Shown here piece after piece: positions 52,047-61,945 of a stretch of DNA of 64,000 nt. How positions within the stretch are numbered: position 1 is the stretch's first letter; each line of letters begins with the position of its first letter. The stretch spans positions 744,001 to 808,000 of the forward strand of contig NZ_LGUC01000001.1 of the NCBI RefSeq assembly GCF_001307315.1. Direction: 5' to 3'. Below the pieces are notes generated by a model that saw nothing but the letters and a program-made list of their open reading frames with translations, made no database searches and was not told the DNA's origin. A program made the position numbers and the translations under genes. The stretch comes from Halolamina pelagica (GTDB taxonomy: Archaea > Halobacteriota > Halobacteria > Halobacteriales > Haloferacaceae).

Positions 52047-54343
52047 ATGGACTGGGATAGGGTCGACAGGCGCCACATGCTTGCCCTACTCGCCGGCGGC
52101 GGCGCCACGGCAAGCGGCGCCTACCTCTTTTCGGGCAGTCCCGAGCCAGCCACCACCGACTCACTCGGCGACGAGGAGTCCCGACGACTCGCGGAGGCGC
52201 ACGCGCCGACGCTGTACTACGGCGCCCACGAGCAGTGGCCCGCAACGGATCCTCGGGAGTACGAGTCCGAGCGCGACGGCAACACCGTGGTCGACGGGTT
52301 CGACGCACTCGACGGCTACAGCGTCGACGCCCGCGAGACCGAGTATCCCCACCCGACGGTGTTCTACAACGCCGTCGACTACCCCGACTCGCCGCTCGTC
52401 TGCGTGCAGTTCTGGGCGTACTCGGCGTTCGACCAGTTCTCGACGAACTTCCACTGGCACGACTGGGAGGTGCTACACGTGTTCGTCGATCGCTCCGGGG
52501 ACGGCGAGGCGAGTTCGAGCACCGGGTCGTCGACGGCCGACGGCACGAACCAGTCGACGCCGGCCGGGACGGGCGAACCGGTGTTGTTCGTCGCCTCCGC
52601 CCACTCCCGGAAGGTGCCCAACAACGAGCACCTGGATCCGGACGTGGAGCGGGCGTCGATCATCAGCGAGGTGGGCTCACACTCCAGCACGCTCGGGGTG
52701 AACGCCCGGCCGACGACGTTTCAGCGAACCGCGGTCGACGGCCTCGCACCCGACATCAGCAACGACCCCGTGGAGGTCATCTCCGGCGAAGCGTCGCTCC
52801 CGCTGGCGTACGGCCTCCCGCGTGACGAGGGGCTGACGTTGCCGTACGCCGTGCCGGAGTACGAGGGCAAGCGCCTGCCGGAGCACGATCGCCTGCCGAA
52901 CGTCCGCCCGGGGGACTTGATCCCCGAGGAGCTCACGGTCGACACGTACGACGCGCTGGCGAGCCCGCCAGCGTCGATCCCGAAACGCGAGGGCGAGGTC
53001 GCGTTCGTGCCGGACGTGCAGGCCGAGGCTGCTGTCGACGCCGACGCCCGGTACGAGCTGGTGGAGATCGAAGCGATCCGGCACATCGACGACTTCACCG
53101 GGCCACAGCTGAGCTTCAGCTTCACCGTGCCGGAGTTCGTCGAGGACGCCGTCTCGGGCCACATCACGACCGTCGGCGTCCCGTGGGACCAGCCGCGTTT
53201 TCAGAACCCCGAGACCGACATCAGCGACCCCCAGCACCGCGCCGCACTGGCCGACCGCTACGAGCCGATCGAGGCCGGTGGGGACGTGAGCCGCATCCTG
53301 GGCGCCGTCCGTGAGGCCACCGGCGCCGACGAGGCGCCCGGCAAAAACGGCGTCTCGCTGCTCGCCCCTCGATCGAGACCGTGGCGCTACTGGAGAGCGA
53401 TCCCGAAGCGGTCCCGTCATTCTCTGGCGTGATCACGCTCGAGAACCCCGAGAAAGGCGACCACCAGCTCACCGTCAACGGCGCGGGGATGGCACCCTAC
53501 AGCGAGCGCTTGACCCACGAGGGCGGCACGACCCGCGCCGGCGTCGACGGGGCGATCCCGATGAGCGCCAACGAGGACGCCGTCAAAGTCCGCGGCGAGA
53601 CCGCCGAGGGGACGGCGCTGGCGTCGGTCGCGCTCGACGACGACTTCGCCGGCACCGTGTACGACGGCCGCCCGCCCAGCGACGACGGCCGGTTCGGGAT
53701 CTACGCCCACCGCGAGGGCGCCTACACCGCGGAGATCCGCGACGAGTCCGGGGCGACGGGCGCGCTCCGTGTCAACCCCAACCCCGACGACGAGACGATC
53801 GATCTCTCGGGGATCGAGACGGGGAAGGTCGCGCTGACGGAGTTCCTGCTCCGGTTCCTCGTGGAGACTCGCCTCCAGGTCGCGGCGATCCGCGACGACG
53901 AGGATATCGACAGCGTGCCCACGGGACAGAACATCGACGAGGGGACGGTGGCCGAGGTCGTCGCGGCTGCGGAGGAAAACGCCGGCGAGCTCGTCGACGG
54001 CGTCGACGACGCGGTCGCCGAACTCCTCGGCGAGGAGAACGAGGACAGCGACGACAACGGCGGCGGGAACGGCAGCCTCGGCGGCGGTGTCGCGGGCGTC
54101 GTCCGCGCGGTCGACGCCGCGGTGCTGATCGCCGTCGCCGCCCGGGCAGCCGCCCGCGACGGTCGCGGGGATGACGCCGACCGACGGCTGGAAGGGCTCA
54201 GGACCCGACTCACGAGCCTCGACGACGCCGTCGAGGGGCAGGGCATGCCTGGTGAACTAGCGGGGTTCGTCACCGGCCGAACGGAACGGATCCGGCCGCG
54301 GATCGACGCCGCCGTCGAGGCCGAACTGGACACGGAGTCGTAG
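52047..54343 (+). CDS. Large exported protein of unknown function (one apparent frameshift)
   Basis: About 765 residues after adding one C to the run 53365-53368. The N-terminus MDWDRVDRRHMLALLAGGG resembles a Tat or membrane-anchored signal. It is followed by a Ser/Thr-rich loop (around residue 160-175) and long acidic beta-type sequence with an HWHDWEVLHVFVD core, recalling surface or hydrolase-like folds without a named family. The C-terminal third has an acidic/Gly-rich linker (DDNGGGNGSLGGG) before a hydrophobic Ala-rich helix. It starts 87 nt from gpmI, divergent. I do not recognise a catalytic triad. Confidence 0.7.
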
Positions 54344-54433
54344 CCGGCTATCGCAACCTGATTGGCACACGATCACGGCATCACGCTCCGTGGCTCGGAC
54401 ATGGCGTCCGAGCGGGTCACGAGCCGTGACCGG

Positions 54434-56305
54434 CTACCCCTCGTCGGGGCGATGGGGCCGGCTGCTCCCATCGTCGGGGTCGAGGCGGAGGTACTTCGCG
54501 AACAGGTCCGCGACGCGCGTGTAGGCGTCGACGACGTTCTCACGCTGGCTGAACCCGTGCGGTTCCTCGGCGTAGGACTGGAGTTCGTGCCGTTTGCCGT
54601 GTTTCTCCAGTTCCTCACAGAGCTGTTCGGACTGGCTGAGCGGCACGCGAGTGTCCTCCTCGCCGTGGAGCACGAGCACGGGGTCCTGAATGTCGGGCAC
54701 GTCCCGGATCGGGCTGGCCTCGCGGTAGTTCGCGAGATCGGTCGCGAGGTCGCCGAGCTCGCGCTTCATCAGCTGCCAGCCGACGTCGTCGGTGTCGTCG
54801 ACGAACGTTTCGTAGTCGTAGACGCCGTAGAACGCCGCGCCGGCGTCGTAGGCGTCGGTGTTCCCCAGCGCGTTCACCGTCATCAGGCCGCCGCCGGAGC
54901 CGCCGAAGATCCCCGCACGGTCGCCGTCGACTGCGGCGAAGGCGTCGGCCGTGGCTTCGGCCGCGTCGATCACGTCGTCGAGGTCGCCGCCGCCCCAGTC
55001 GCCGTCGTTTGCCATGCGGTGATCCCGGCCGTAGCCGTCCGAGCCACGATAGTTCGGCATCGCGACCGCGTAGCCCAGCGCCGCGAAGTACTGCGAGCGG
55101 TAGTCCCAGCCGAAGTCGTCGAACGCGGTCGGACCGCCGTGGGGGTGGACCAGCACGGGCACCGAGTCAGGCTCCTCGGGGAACCCACCGACCGGGGGGT
55201 AGACGATAGTGTGGATCTCTCGACCGCCGGAGCGGAACGTGAACTCCGTCGGTCGGGCGAGTCGCTCGGGGAACCCGACCGAGCCGGTCTCGATCGCCGG
55301 CTCGCCCGCGCTGGCGTTCCAGACCTGCGGCGGCGTCGTCGGATCGCCCCGGACCGTGTACACGTCGCCGTCCAGCCAGACGGGGGCAGTGTGGAACGCG
55401 TCCTCCTCGCTCAGCAGGTCGGCGTCGCCGTCGAGGTCGGTGACACCGACGTACGAACGGCCCGCGGCGGTCGCCGTGAACGCGAGGCGGTCGCCGGCGG
55501 GGTGCCACGCGGGCGCGCCGACTTCCGTCTCCGCGGCGGCGTGGACCGTGGTCGTCTCGACTGCGCCCTCGGCCGCCGCTGCGACCGCCTCGCCGTCGGC
55601 GTAGTGGATCTCGTCGAACCCGTTCGCGTCGTGGACGAACGCGACACCGTCGCCGTCAGGGTGGGGCCGCGGCGTCTGGACCCGGACGGCGTCTTCGGCA
55701 ACGACGAGTTCGGGGTCGGCGGCGACGGTGCCGTCCTCGATCGGGAACCGGACCAGTTCCGACTCGAAGTCGAACAGGCTGCGGTGGGGCGCCCGGATCG
55801 CGTAGAGGGCGTCGTCGCCCCAGCGCGGGTCGTTGTACAGATAGTCGTCGTCCGCGAGCACGCGCTGGCTCCCGGTGTCGGGGTCGACGAGGACCAGCGC
55901 GGCCCGCGAGACCGCGTTCGTGACGGCGGCGATCCCGGGGGTCCCCCACGCGAGCCCGAGATCCGGGTCGTCGTGGTGAGTGACCGTCTCGACCTCGCCG
56001 GTGTCGGCGTCGACCGTCGAGAGCGTCCCGGCGGCGTCGACGAACGCGATTCGGTCGCCGTCGGGAGCCCACGCGAGCCACTGGGTGTCGCCACGGCCGC
56101 GACGCATCGCGGTGACTCCCTCGCTCGTGAGGCGGGCGTCGGCGCCGTCCTCGTGGAGCCAGAGATCGGTCTGGTCCTCGCGGGTTCGTGCGTAGGCGAT
56201 GCGGTCCCCGTCGGGGCTCGGCGCCGCCTGCACGGCGAGGTCGGCGGTCGCCATGTCGGCCAGCAGGCCGTCGCGGGACGTGTCCCGCAGGTCGCGTCGG
56301 TACAT
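54434..56305 (-). CDS. S9 family prolyl-oligopeptidase-like peptidase
   Basis: 623 residues. An N-terminal beta-propeller region (about 25-350) with repeated PDGDRIAY / WAPDGDRIAF / HPDGDGVAF blades precedes an alpha/beta-hydrolase domain. Catalytic Ser470 (GIFGGSGGGLM), Asp551 (HGEEDTRVPLSQSE) and His583 (EEPHGFSQREN) complete the triad. HPHGGPTAFDDFGWDYRSQ and NYRGSDGYGRDHR are typical of acylaminoacyl or dipeptidyl peptidase-like members. No signal peptide, so likely cytosolic. Start ATG at 56305. Confidence 0.92.
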   Translation of the reverse strand: MYRRDLRDTSRDGLLADMATADLAVQAAPSPDGDRIAYARTREDQTDLWLHEDGADARLTSEGVTAMRRGRGDTQWLAWAPDGDRIAFVDAAGTLSTVDADTGEVETVTHHDDPDLGLAWGTPGIAAVTNAVSRAALVLVDPDTGSQRVLADDDYLYNDPRWGDDALYAIRAPHRSLFDFESELVRFPIEDGTVAADPELVVAEDAVRVQTPRPHPDGDGVAFVHDANGFDEIHYADGEAVAAAAEGAVETTTVHAAAETEVGAPAWHPAGDRLAFTATAAGRSYVGVTDLDGDADLLSEEDAFHTAPVWLDGDVYTVRGDPTTPPQVWNASAGEPAIETGSVGFPERLARPTEFTFRSGGREIHTIVYPPVGGFPEEPDSVPVLVHPHGGPTAFDDFGWDYRSQYFAALGYAVAMPNYRGSDGYGRDHRMANDGDWGGGDLDDVIDAAEATADAFAAVDGDRAGIFGGSGGGLMTVNALGNTDAYDAGAAFYGVYDYETFVDDTDDVGWQLMKRELGDLATDLANYREASPIRDVPDIQDPVLVLHGEEDTRVPLSQSEQLCEELEKHGKRHELQSYAEEPHGFSQRENVVDAYTRVADLFAKYLRLDPDDGSSRPHRPDEG

Positions 56306-56426
56306 GGGCCGGAAGTGGCGGGCCCGCAGGGATAGCCTTTTGGCCCCCGGAAACGCCCGCCGTCGGCGGGGGGAGGCGGGTCCTGCAGTGAGACAGCCTT
56401 TTTGCTCCCTGCCGCCAAGCCGGAGT

Positions 56427-57089
56427 ATGGACTCGGCGGTACTGCTGAACCTTCTGGGCAACGAGAACCGCCGGCGCATTCTGCGGCTCCTCTCGCATAA
56501 GTCCTGCTACGTCACGGAGATCAGCGAGTACCTCGGCGTGAGCCCGAAGGCGGTCATCGATCACCTGCGCAAACTGGAGGAGGCCGGCCTGGTCGAGAGC
56601 CACACCGACGACCAGCGACGGAAGTACTTCCACATCGCCCGCGCGGTCAGGCTCGAAGTGAGCGTCTCGCCGCACAGCTTCGGCGCGAAAAGCGCCTACC
56701 CCGCGAGCCGTGGCCTCGACATGACCGGCTGCTGTGCGCATCTGGAGATCGACATCGGCGACCAGCCCGAGGACGACGGGCTGGCGGGGCTCGCGAAGGA
56801 GTTCGACCGGCTCCAGAGCCTCGAACGCGAGCTCTCGCTGGCCCAGCGGTGGGTCGACGGCCGGGTGAACGAGGTGCTCGACCGGCTGAACGGCCACATC
56901 GGCGCCGAAGCCGACTCACGGTTCTACGCCGCGGTGCTGTCGGCGGTCGTTACCACCGACGGCTCACGCAGCGAGATCGTCGACGACGTCGACGCCGACG
57001 AGAGCGCCGTCGCGGACGCGCTGGAGCAGCTCACCGAGCACGGGCTGCTCCGGCGGGTCGAGGGCGCCGACGCCTGGGAGCTCGCCTAG
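56427..57089 (+). CDS. ArsR family transcriptional regulator with effector domain
   Basis: 220 residues. The N-terminal winged helix is NLLGNENRRRILRLLSHKSC, TEISEYLGVSPKAVIDHLRKLEEAGLVES, and a wing DDQRRKYFHIA. After it comes a region with CCAHLEIDIGD, a coiled helix (RLQSLERELSLAQRWVDGRVNEVL) and a second winged-helix-like end (ADESAVADALEQLTEHGLLRRVEG). It is divergent from the S9 peptidase and partly overlaps the end of the gene on the other strand by 4 nt. Target unknown. Confidence 0.82.
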   Translation: MDSAVLLNLLGNENRRRILRLLSHKSCYVTEISEYLGVSPKAVIDHLRKLEEAGLVESHTDDQRRKYFHIARAVRLEVSVSPHSFGAKSAYPASRGLDMTGCCAHLEIDIGDQPEDDGLAGLAKEFDRLQSLERELSLAQRWVDGRVNEVLDRLNGHIGAEADSRFYAAVLSAVVTTDGSRSEIVDDVDADESAVADALEQLTEHGLLRRVEGADAWELA

Positions 57090-57580
57090 ATCGACTTCGT
57101 CAGCCCGGCTCGGAGGTCCCGTCCGAAGTAGTAGCCGAGCAGCGACGCGACCGCGCCGCTGCCGGCGCCGATGGCGCCCAGCGCCAGCCCGTACTGCTGG
57201 AGCCACTCGACGCCGATCGGGAGGAACACGCCGCTGAACACCTGCGTCACCGCCAGCACCGCCGCCACCGCCGCGCCCGCCACGCCGACTTCGAGATACT
57301 GGCGACGCGAGCGCGCCAGCCCGAGGAGGAACGTCGCCGCGACCACCCCCACAATCCGGCCGACGGTCCCCATGAACGGGACGACCCCGCCGATCGCGCC
57401 GCCGGCGACGACCCCGACGGTCACGACCGCCAGCGCGAGGAGGAACGCACGGAGGGAGAACAGCCGGCCCAGTCGTCGGCGAGCGCCAGCGAGCCGGCCG
57501 TCGCTCGACGCCGCCTCGTCGTCGGTGTCGGCGGCGAGATCCGCCGCAGTGTCCGTCTCCGGCTCGCGCGATCGCTGCAT
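57086..57580 (-). CDS. Membrane protein, unknown function (DUF456-like)
   Basis: A 164-residue protein: a polar, acidic N-terminal 35 residues, a basic stretch (RLAGARRRLGRLFSLR), then about four helices (LLALAVVTVGVVAGGAIGGVVP, GRIVGVVAATFLLGLA, VGVAGAAVAAVLAVTQVFSGV, and ALGAIGAGSGAVASLLGYY). The Gly-rich spacing resembles glycine-zipper or DUF456-type membrane proteins. The start at 57580 is the first ATG. Its stop overlaps the neighbouring regulator by 4 nt, on opposite strands. Confidence 0.65.
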   Translation of the reverse strand: MQRSREPETDTAADLAADTDDEAASSDGRLAGARRRLGRLFSLRAFLLALAVVTVGVVAGGAIGGVVPFMGTVGRIVGVVAATFLLGLARSRRQYLEVGVAGAAVAAVLAVTQVFSGVFLPIGVEWLQQYGLALGAIGAGSGAVASLLGYYFGRDLRAGLTKSI

Positions 57581-57682
57581 ACCCCGTACTGGGGGAGCCG
57601 GCAGTATGGGTCTTGCGCCGTCACGGCCCTGGGAGCGCCGGAAGAAGGCAGTTTCAAGTCCGACCGACCGGAACCTGCGGGT

Positions 57683-58951
57683 ATGAATCCCGGGGACCGC
57701 GTCCGCGTCGATCACGACGGCGCGACCGACGAAGGCGTCCTGATGCCGACGACCGACGAGGACCATCTCGTGCTCAAACTCGACGGCGGCTACAACGTGG
57801 GGATCGCCCGCGACGGCGCCGACGTCGAGATACTCGAGTCCGACGTGTACGACATCGCGGAGGGCGAGGCCGGCGGCGACGCCTCCGAAGTCGAGTTCGA
57901 CGAGGCGCTCCCGACGATCGCGCTCGTCTCGACCGGCGGGACGATCGCCTCCACCGTCGACTACCGCACCGGCGCCGTCACGGCTCGGTTCGACGCCGAG
58001 GACGTGCTGCGGGCGGTGCCCGAACTCGCGGGGCGGGCGAACTACCGTGGCCGCGTCGTCGCCGACATCCTGAGTGAGAACATGGAGCCCGCGATCTGGC
58101 AGGAGCTCGCCCGGGCCGTCAAAGAGGAGATCGAGGCCGGCGCCGACGGCGTCGTCGTGATGCACGGCACCGACACGATGCAGTTCTCGGCGGCCGCGCT
58201 CTCGTTCATGCTCGAGACGCCGGTCCCGATCGTGTTCACGGGGAGCCAGCGCTCGGCGGATCGCCCCTCCTCGGACAACGTGATGAACGCGGTGTGTGCC
58301 GTCGAGGCGGCGACGGCCGACGCGGCCGAGGTGATGGTCTGCATGCACGCGACGCCCTCGGACGACGACTGCGCACTCCACCGCGGCACGCGCGTCCGGA
58401 AGAACCACACTTCCCGGCGCGACGCCTTCGAAACCGTCGGGAGCGAACCGCTCGGAACGGTCGACTACGACGCGGCGAAGGGCGGGCAGGGCGACGCCGC
58501 GGGCGTCGAGTTCCACGGCGAGTACGCCGACCGCGGCGAGACCGACCTCGCGATCCACCCCGATCTCGCGACCGACGTGGAGCTCGTCAAGCCGACGCCC
58601 GGGATGGACCCGGCCGCGTGGGAGTACCTCGACGGGAAGTCCGGCGTGGTCGTCGAAGGAACGGGGCTCGGCCACGTTCACACCGACCTCATCCCTCGAC
58701 TCGCGGAGCTCGTCGAGAACGGCACGACCGTCGCGATGACTTCCCAGTGCATCGAGGGCCGGGTCTGTGACCGCGTCTACGACACCGGGCGGGACCTGCT
58801 CGACGCCGGCGTCGTGGAGTGTGGCGACACGCTTCCGGGCACGGCGAAGGTGAAGCTGATGTGGGCGCTCGAGAACGCAAACCAGCCCGCGGACGCGATG
58901 GGTCGGGACCTCGAAGGTGAGCTCACCAGGGAGTCCCAGCCATGGACGTAA
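57683..58951 (+). CDS. gatD: Glu-tRNA(Gln) amidotransferase subunit D
   Basis: The asparaginase-like subunit of archaeal GatDE, which makes Gln-tRNA(Gln) by amidating Glu-tRNA(Gln). 422 residues: N-terminal SH3-like barrel (NPGDRVRVDHDG...GYNVGIA), then the asparaginase fold with IALVSTGGTIASTVDYRTGAV (catalytic Thr), VVVMHGTDTMQFSAAALSFM (second Thr-Asp) and TGSQRSADRPSSDNVMNA. gatE is not in the window. Start at 57683; its end overlaps the GNAT start by 10 nt. Confidence 0.95.
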   Translation: MNPGDRVRVDHDGATDEGVLMPTTDEDHLVLKLDGGYNVGIARDGADVEILESDVYDIAEGEAGGDASEVEFDEALPTIALVSTGGTIASTVDYRTGAVTARFDAEDVLRAVPELAGRANYRGRVVADILSENMEPAIWQELARAVKEEIEAGADGVVVMHGTDTMQFSAAALSFMLETPVPIVFTGSQRSADRPSSDNVMNAVCAVEAATADAAEVMVCMHATPSDDDCALHRGTRVRKNHTSRRDAFETVGSEPLGTVDYDAAKGGQGDAAGVEFHGEYADRGETDLAIHPDLATDVELVKPTPGMDPAAWEYLDGKSGVVVEGTGLGHVHTDLIPRLAELVENGTTVAMTSQCIEGRVCDRVYDTGRDLLDAGVVECGDTLPGTAKVKLMWALENANQPADAMGRDLEGELTRESQPWT

Positions 58952-59969
58952 CGCGGGCGACCGAGTACAGCACGGACGCGGAGATCGAAGTCCGGGAGGC
59001 GGTTCCGGGCGACTACCCGGCGGTCGTGGCGTTCACCGCCGACACCTGGGAGAACGGCGACTACATCCCCGACGCGTTCCCGCGGTGGATGGCCGACGAC
59101 GACCCGGACACGCGGACGTTCGTCGCCGTGGACACCGCCGCGGCGCCGCCGGCGCCGGAATCCGTCGACGGCGTCGATCCCGACGACGTGCCCGAACTCG
59201 CCGACGACCGCGCGGTAGGGATCTGCCAGGCGGTCGGCCTCAGCGAGCACGAGGGGTGGATGCAGGCGATGCGGGTCGATCCCGAGTACCGCGGCCGGCG
59301 GCTCTCGCGGGCGCTGAACGACGCCGGCTTCCACTGGCTCTACGAGACGGGACGGCGCGTGGCCCGGAACATGGTGTTCTCCTGGAACACCGGCGGCCTC
59401 GGCGCCTCCCGGGTCAACGGGTTCGATCCCGGCACCGAGTTCCGGTGGGTCCAGCCCGCCCCGGACGCCGACGCGACCGCGCGAACCGACGAGGCCGGCG
59501 TCGTCGACGCCGATCCCGACGCTGCGTGGGGGTTCTGGGCCGACGCGGCCGCGCGGGACGCGCTCGACGGGCTCGCGCTCGACCCGTCGGAGTCGTGGGC
59601 GGTGTCGGAGCTGACCCGCGACCGCCTCCGGCAGGCCGCCGCGGCCGACCGTCTGGTGGTCGTGTCGGCGCCCGACGGCGGTGTCGGGGGTTCAGCTACC
59701 GGGTCCGGACGAGCAAGCGTGAGGACGGCGACGGCGAGCCACGGACCCGCGCTGAGTACGGCGTCGCAGCGTGGCGCGATCCGGCGTCCTGCGACGCGCT
59801 GCTGGCCGCGATCCGCCGCGACGCCGCGTCCGTCGGCGCCGACACGACGCGGGTGCTGATCCCCGAGGCGGTGGAGTGGGTGAGCGACGCGGCGCTTGCG
59901 GGCGCCGACGTGGGCGACGAGCCCGACTTCGTGATGCGGGCAGATCTGACCGAACGTCACTGGGCGTAG
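58942..59969 (+). CDS. GNAT family N-acetyltransferase (one apparent frameshift)
   Basis: About 342 residues when one base is added at the G run 59686-59690, joining VSAPDGGVGG to FSYRVRTSKRED. The N-terminal GNAT domain shows VREAVPGDYPAVVAFT, the acetyl-CoA-binding HEGWMQAMRVDPEYRGRRLSRALNDAGF (R-x-x-G-x-A-like loop), and NMVFSWNTGGLGASRVNGF. The C-terminal part is a second, degenerate acyltransferase-like region ending DFVMRADLTERHWA. Starts 10 nt before the gatD stop, so co-expressed. Substrate unknown. Confidence 0.85.
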
Positions 59970-59993
59970 TCCCCGGGCGCTTCTGTCGCCGGC

Positions 59994-60491
59994 TCAGACG
60001 GCGACGACCCAGGCGCGGTACTCCTCCTCGCACTCGTACACCTCGCGGAACACGCGGTCCGCGAAGTCCGCGAGGCGGTTGGCGTCCGAGCGGGCGGTGA
60101 TGCGAACGTTGGTCCCCTCCGCCGTCTCGGGCGACTCGAGTTCGTCGATGCGGAACTCCGGGAACTCGTCGACTAGCGACTTGACACGCTCCAGTTCCGC
60201 GTCTGTGGCGTCGAGGTTGAACGTCTTCTCGGCGAACTGGAGCCACGGCTGGGGCTCCTCCTCCGCGTCCTCGTCGTCGCCGGATGGGTCGGCGGCGCGC
60301 TGCCGGCCGTCGTCGCCGGATGGGTCGGCGGCGCGCTGCCGGCCGCCGTCGCCGTCCGGGTCGAACGCCGGCGTCTCCGGCGGGGCGGCCTCGATGGTGA
60401 GGAAGGCGCTGCCGCGGTTTCGGTGGGCGGTGACGGCGTCGGCGAACAGCTTTCGCCGATCGGTCGGCGTGTCGGCGTCGAAGCGGGTCAT
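59994..60491 (-). CDS. Haloarchaeal protein with duplicated acidic linker, unknown function
   Basis: 165 residues. Two ordered halves are joined by a linker with the 12-residue unit GRQRAADPSGDD in tandem. The N-half starts MTRFDADTPTDRRKLFADAV and ends FLTIEAAPP. The C-half (FAEKTFNLDATDAELERVKSLVDEFPEF, then FADRVFREVYECEEEYRAWVV) looks like an alpha/beta domain. Conserved haloarchaeal families with such halves exist, but I do not recognise this one. Convergent with the GNAT gene; 24 nt separate the stops. Confidence 0.65.
   Translation of the reverse strand: MTRFDADTPTDRRKLFADAVTAHRNRGSAFLTIEAAPPETPAFDPDGDGGRQRAADPSGDDGRQRAADPSGDDEDAEEEPQPWLQFAEKTFNLDATDAELERVKSLVDEFPEFRIDELESPETAEGTNVRITARSDANRLADFADRVFREVYECEEEYRAWVVAV
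60273..60344 (-). repeat. Two perfect 36-bp tandem repeats inside a coding gene
   Basis: 60273-60308 and 60309-60344 are identical 36-mers. They keep the frame and encode two copies of a 12-residue acidic/basic linker unit (GRQRAADPSGDD). The third unit begins and then diverges. A recent slippage duplication is likely. Confidence 0.75.
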
Positions 60492-60518
60492 ACCGGCTCT
60501 GGGGCGCGCGGCGACTAA

Positions 60519-61160
60519 TCAGTCCCGGATAGCGAGGAGCGCGTGCCAATCCTCCTCCTCACCGAGTGCAGTGATCCCGGTGAACCCCGCCGCGTCGAGA
60601 CGGTCGCGGATCGCCGCCTCCTGCCAGAAGGTGAACTGCCGGCCGTCCGGCAGTTCCACAGCATCGGCACCGCGCGTCTCGCTCGCCATCACCGAGAGCA
60701 GCAGGGCGCCGCCGGGGGCGACCACGCGGGCGAACTCTTGGAGTGCCGAACCTGCCGTCCCCCGTGGGAGGTGGAGGAACGCGGCACTGCTCCAGAGCCC
60801 CTCGAAGCGTTCGCGACCGAACGGGAGTGCCCGCATGTCGCCGCAGACGAACCGTGCATCAGCGACACGCTCGTTCGCCTCCCGGAGGAACGCGGGCGTG
60901 ATGTCGAGCCCGACGGTTTCGAGGCCGATATCGGCCATCGGGGCGGTGTCGGCACCGGGACCGCAGCCCACGTCGAGGACTCGAGGCGGGCGGTCGTCCG
61001 TCTCGGGGAGCGCGTCCCGGAAGGCGGCACCGTGGCGGTCGAACAGCGAGAAGTCGAGGTACTTATCGACGAAGTGGGTCGCCTGATCGGCGTACGTGCG
61101 CGCCGTGGTGGCGACGTGGACGGCCTCGTCGTCGATGGGTGTCGCGGGTGGATCGCCCAT
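60519..61160 (-). CDS. Class I SAM-dependent methyltransferase
   Basis: 213 residues; the Rossmann-like SAM-binding core is PRVLDVGCGPGADTAPMADIG (motif I), VGLDITPAFLREANER (motif II), CGDMRALPF and RVVAPGGALLLSVM. This is the Methyltransf_11/25 type acting on small molecules, lipids or quinones. N-terminal helices start TTARTYADQATHFVDKYL. The ATG at 61160 is preferred over one nine codons upstream. Head-to-head with adk. Substrate unknown. Confidence 0.85.
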   Translation of the reverse strand: MGDPPATPIDDEAVHVATTARTYADQATHFVDKYLDFSLFDRHGAAFRDALPETDDRPPRVLDVGCGPGADTAPMADIGLETVGLDITPAFLREANERVADARFVCGDMRALPFGRERFEGLWSSAAFLHLPRGTAGSALQEFARVVAPGGALLLSVMASETRGADAVELPDGRQFTFWQEAAIRDRLDAAGFTGITALGEEEDWHALLAIRD

Positions 61161-61217
61161 GCGGGGTGGATCAGTCGGCGGTCGCAAAAACGTGCCGCGC
61201 GACTGCTTTCTTCAAGC

Positions 61218-61225
61218 CTTTATGC
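61218..61225 (+). promoter_or_regulatory. TATA-like element of adk
   Basis: CTTTATGC is centred about 26 nt before the ATG at 61247, fitting leaderless transcription. Confidence 0.45.
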
Positions 61226-61246
61226 GCGGCCCGAGTGAGTCCAACT

Positions 61247-61861
61247 ATGGCCGACTACCACATCCTACTGCTGGGTCCGCCCGGCGCCGGCAAAGGCACG
61301 CAGGCGACGCGACTCTGTGAGACCTACGACCTCGATCACGTCTCGACAGGCGACGCCCTGCGGGCGAACAAGGACATGGAGACGGAGTACGGCACGCCCC
61401 GGAGCTTCATGGAGGCCGGCGAGCTCGTCCCGGACGAGGTCGTCAACGAGGTGCTCGCGGCGGCGCTCGAGGACGCCGACGGCTACGTGCTCGACGGCTA
61501 CCCGCGCAACCTCGACCAGGTCGAGTACCTCGACGACGCGACCGACCTGGACTACGTGTTCTTCCTGGACGTGGACCGCGACGTGCTGGTCGAGCGCCTG
61601 ACCGGCCGCCGCGTCGACCCCGAGACCGGCGAGAACTACCACGTCGAGTTCGACATGCCCGAGGACGAGGACGTGCGCGAGCGGCTCGTCCAGCGCGACG
61701 ACGACGAGGAGGACGTGGTTCGCGACCGACTCGAGGTGTACGAGGAGAACACCGAGCCCGTGATCGAACACTACCGGGAGACGGGCGACTTGGTCGAGAT
61801 CGACGGCGAAGGGACGCCCGAGGACGTGTTCGAGCGACTCAGCGACGCTATCGAGGCGTAA
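61247..61861 (+). CDS. adk: Adenylate kinase
   Basis: Balances AMP, ADP and ATP. 204 residues; P-loop LLGPPGAGKGTQ (G10-T18 region), AMP-binding STGDALRANKDMETEYG, and ldgyPRNLDQVEYLDD, with Arg-rich RLTGRRVDPETGENYHVEF in the lid. The lid has no zinc Cys, as usual in halophiles. It is 85 nt upstream of the DUF106 gene, an association seen in archaea. Confidence 0.95.
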   Translation: MADYHILLLGPPGAGKGTQATRLCETYDLDHVSTGDALRANKDMETEYGTPRSFMEAGELVPDEVVNEVLAAALEDADGYVLDGYPRNLDQVEYLDDATDLDYVFFLDVDRDVLVERLTGRRVDPETGENYHVEFDMPEDEDVRERLVQRDDDEEDVVRDRLEVYEENTEPVIEHYRETGDLVEIDGEGTPEDVFERLSDAIEA

Positions 61862-61945
61862 CCGCCCCCTCGTTTCTCCGACTGCCGGCTACGTCGACAG
61901 CGGCAAGTAAAAGGTTCATTACGCCCGGTAGCGAAGGGAGTCTCA

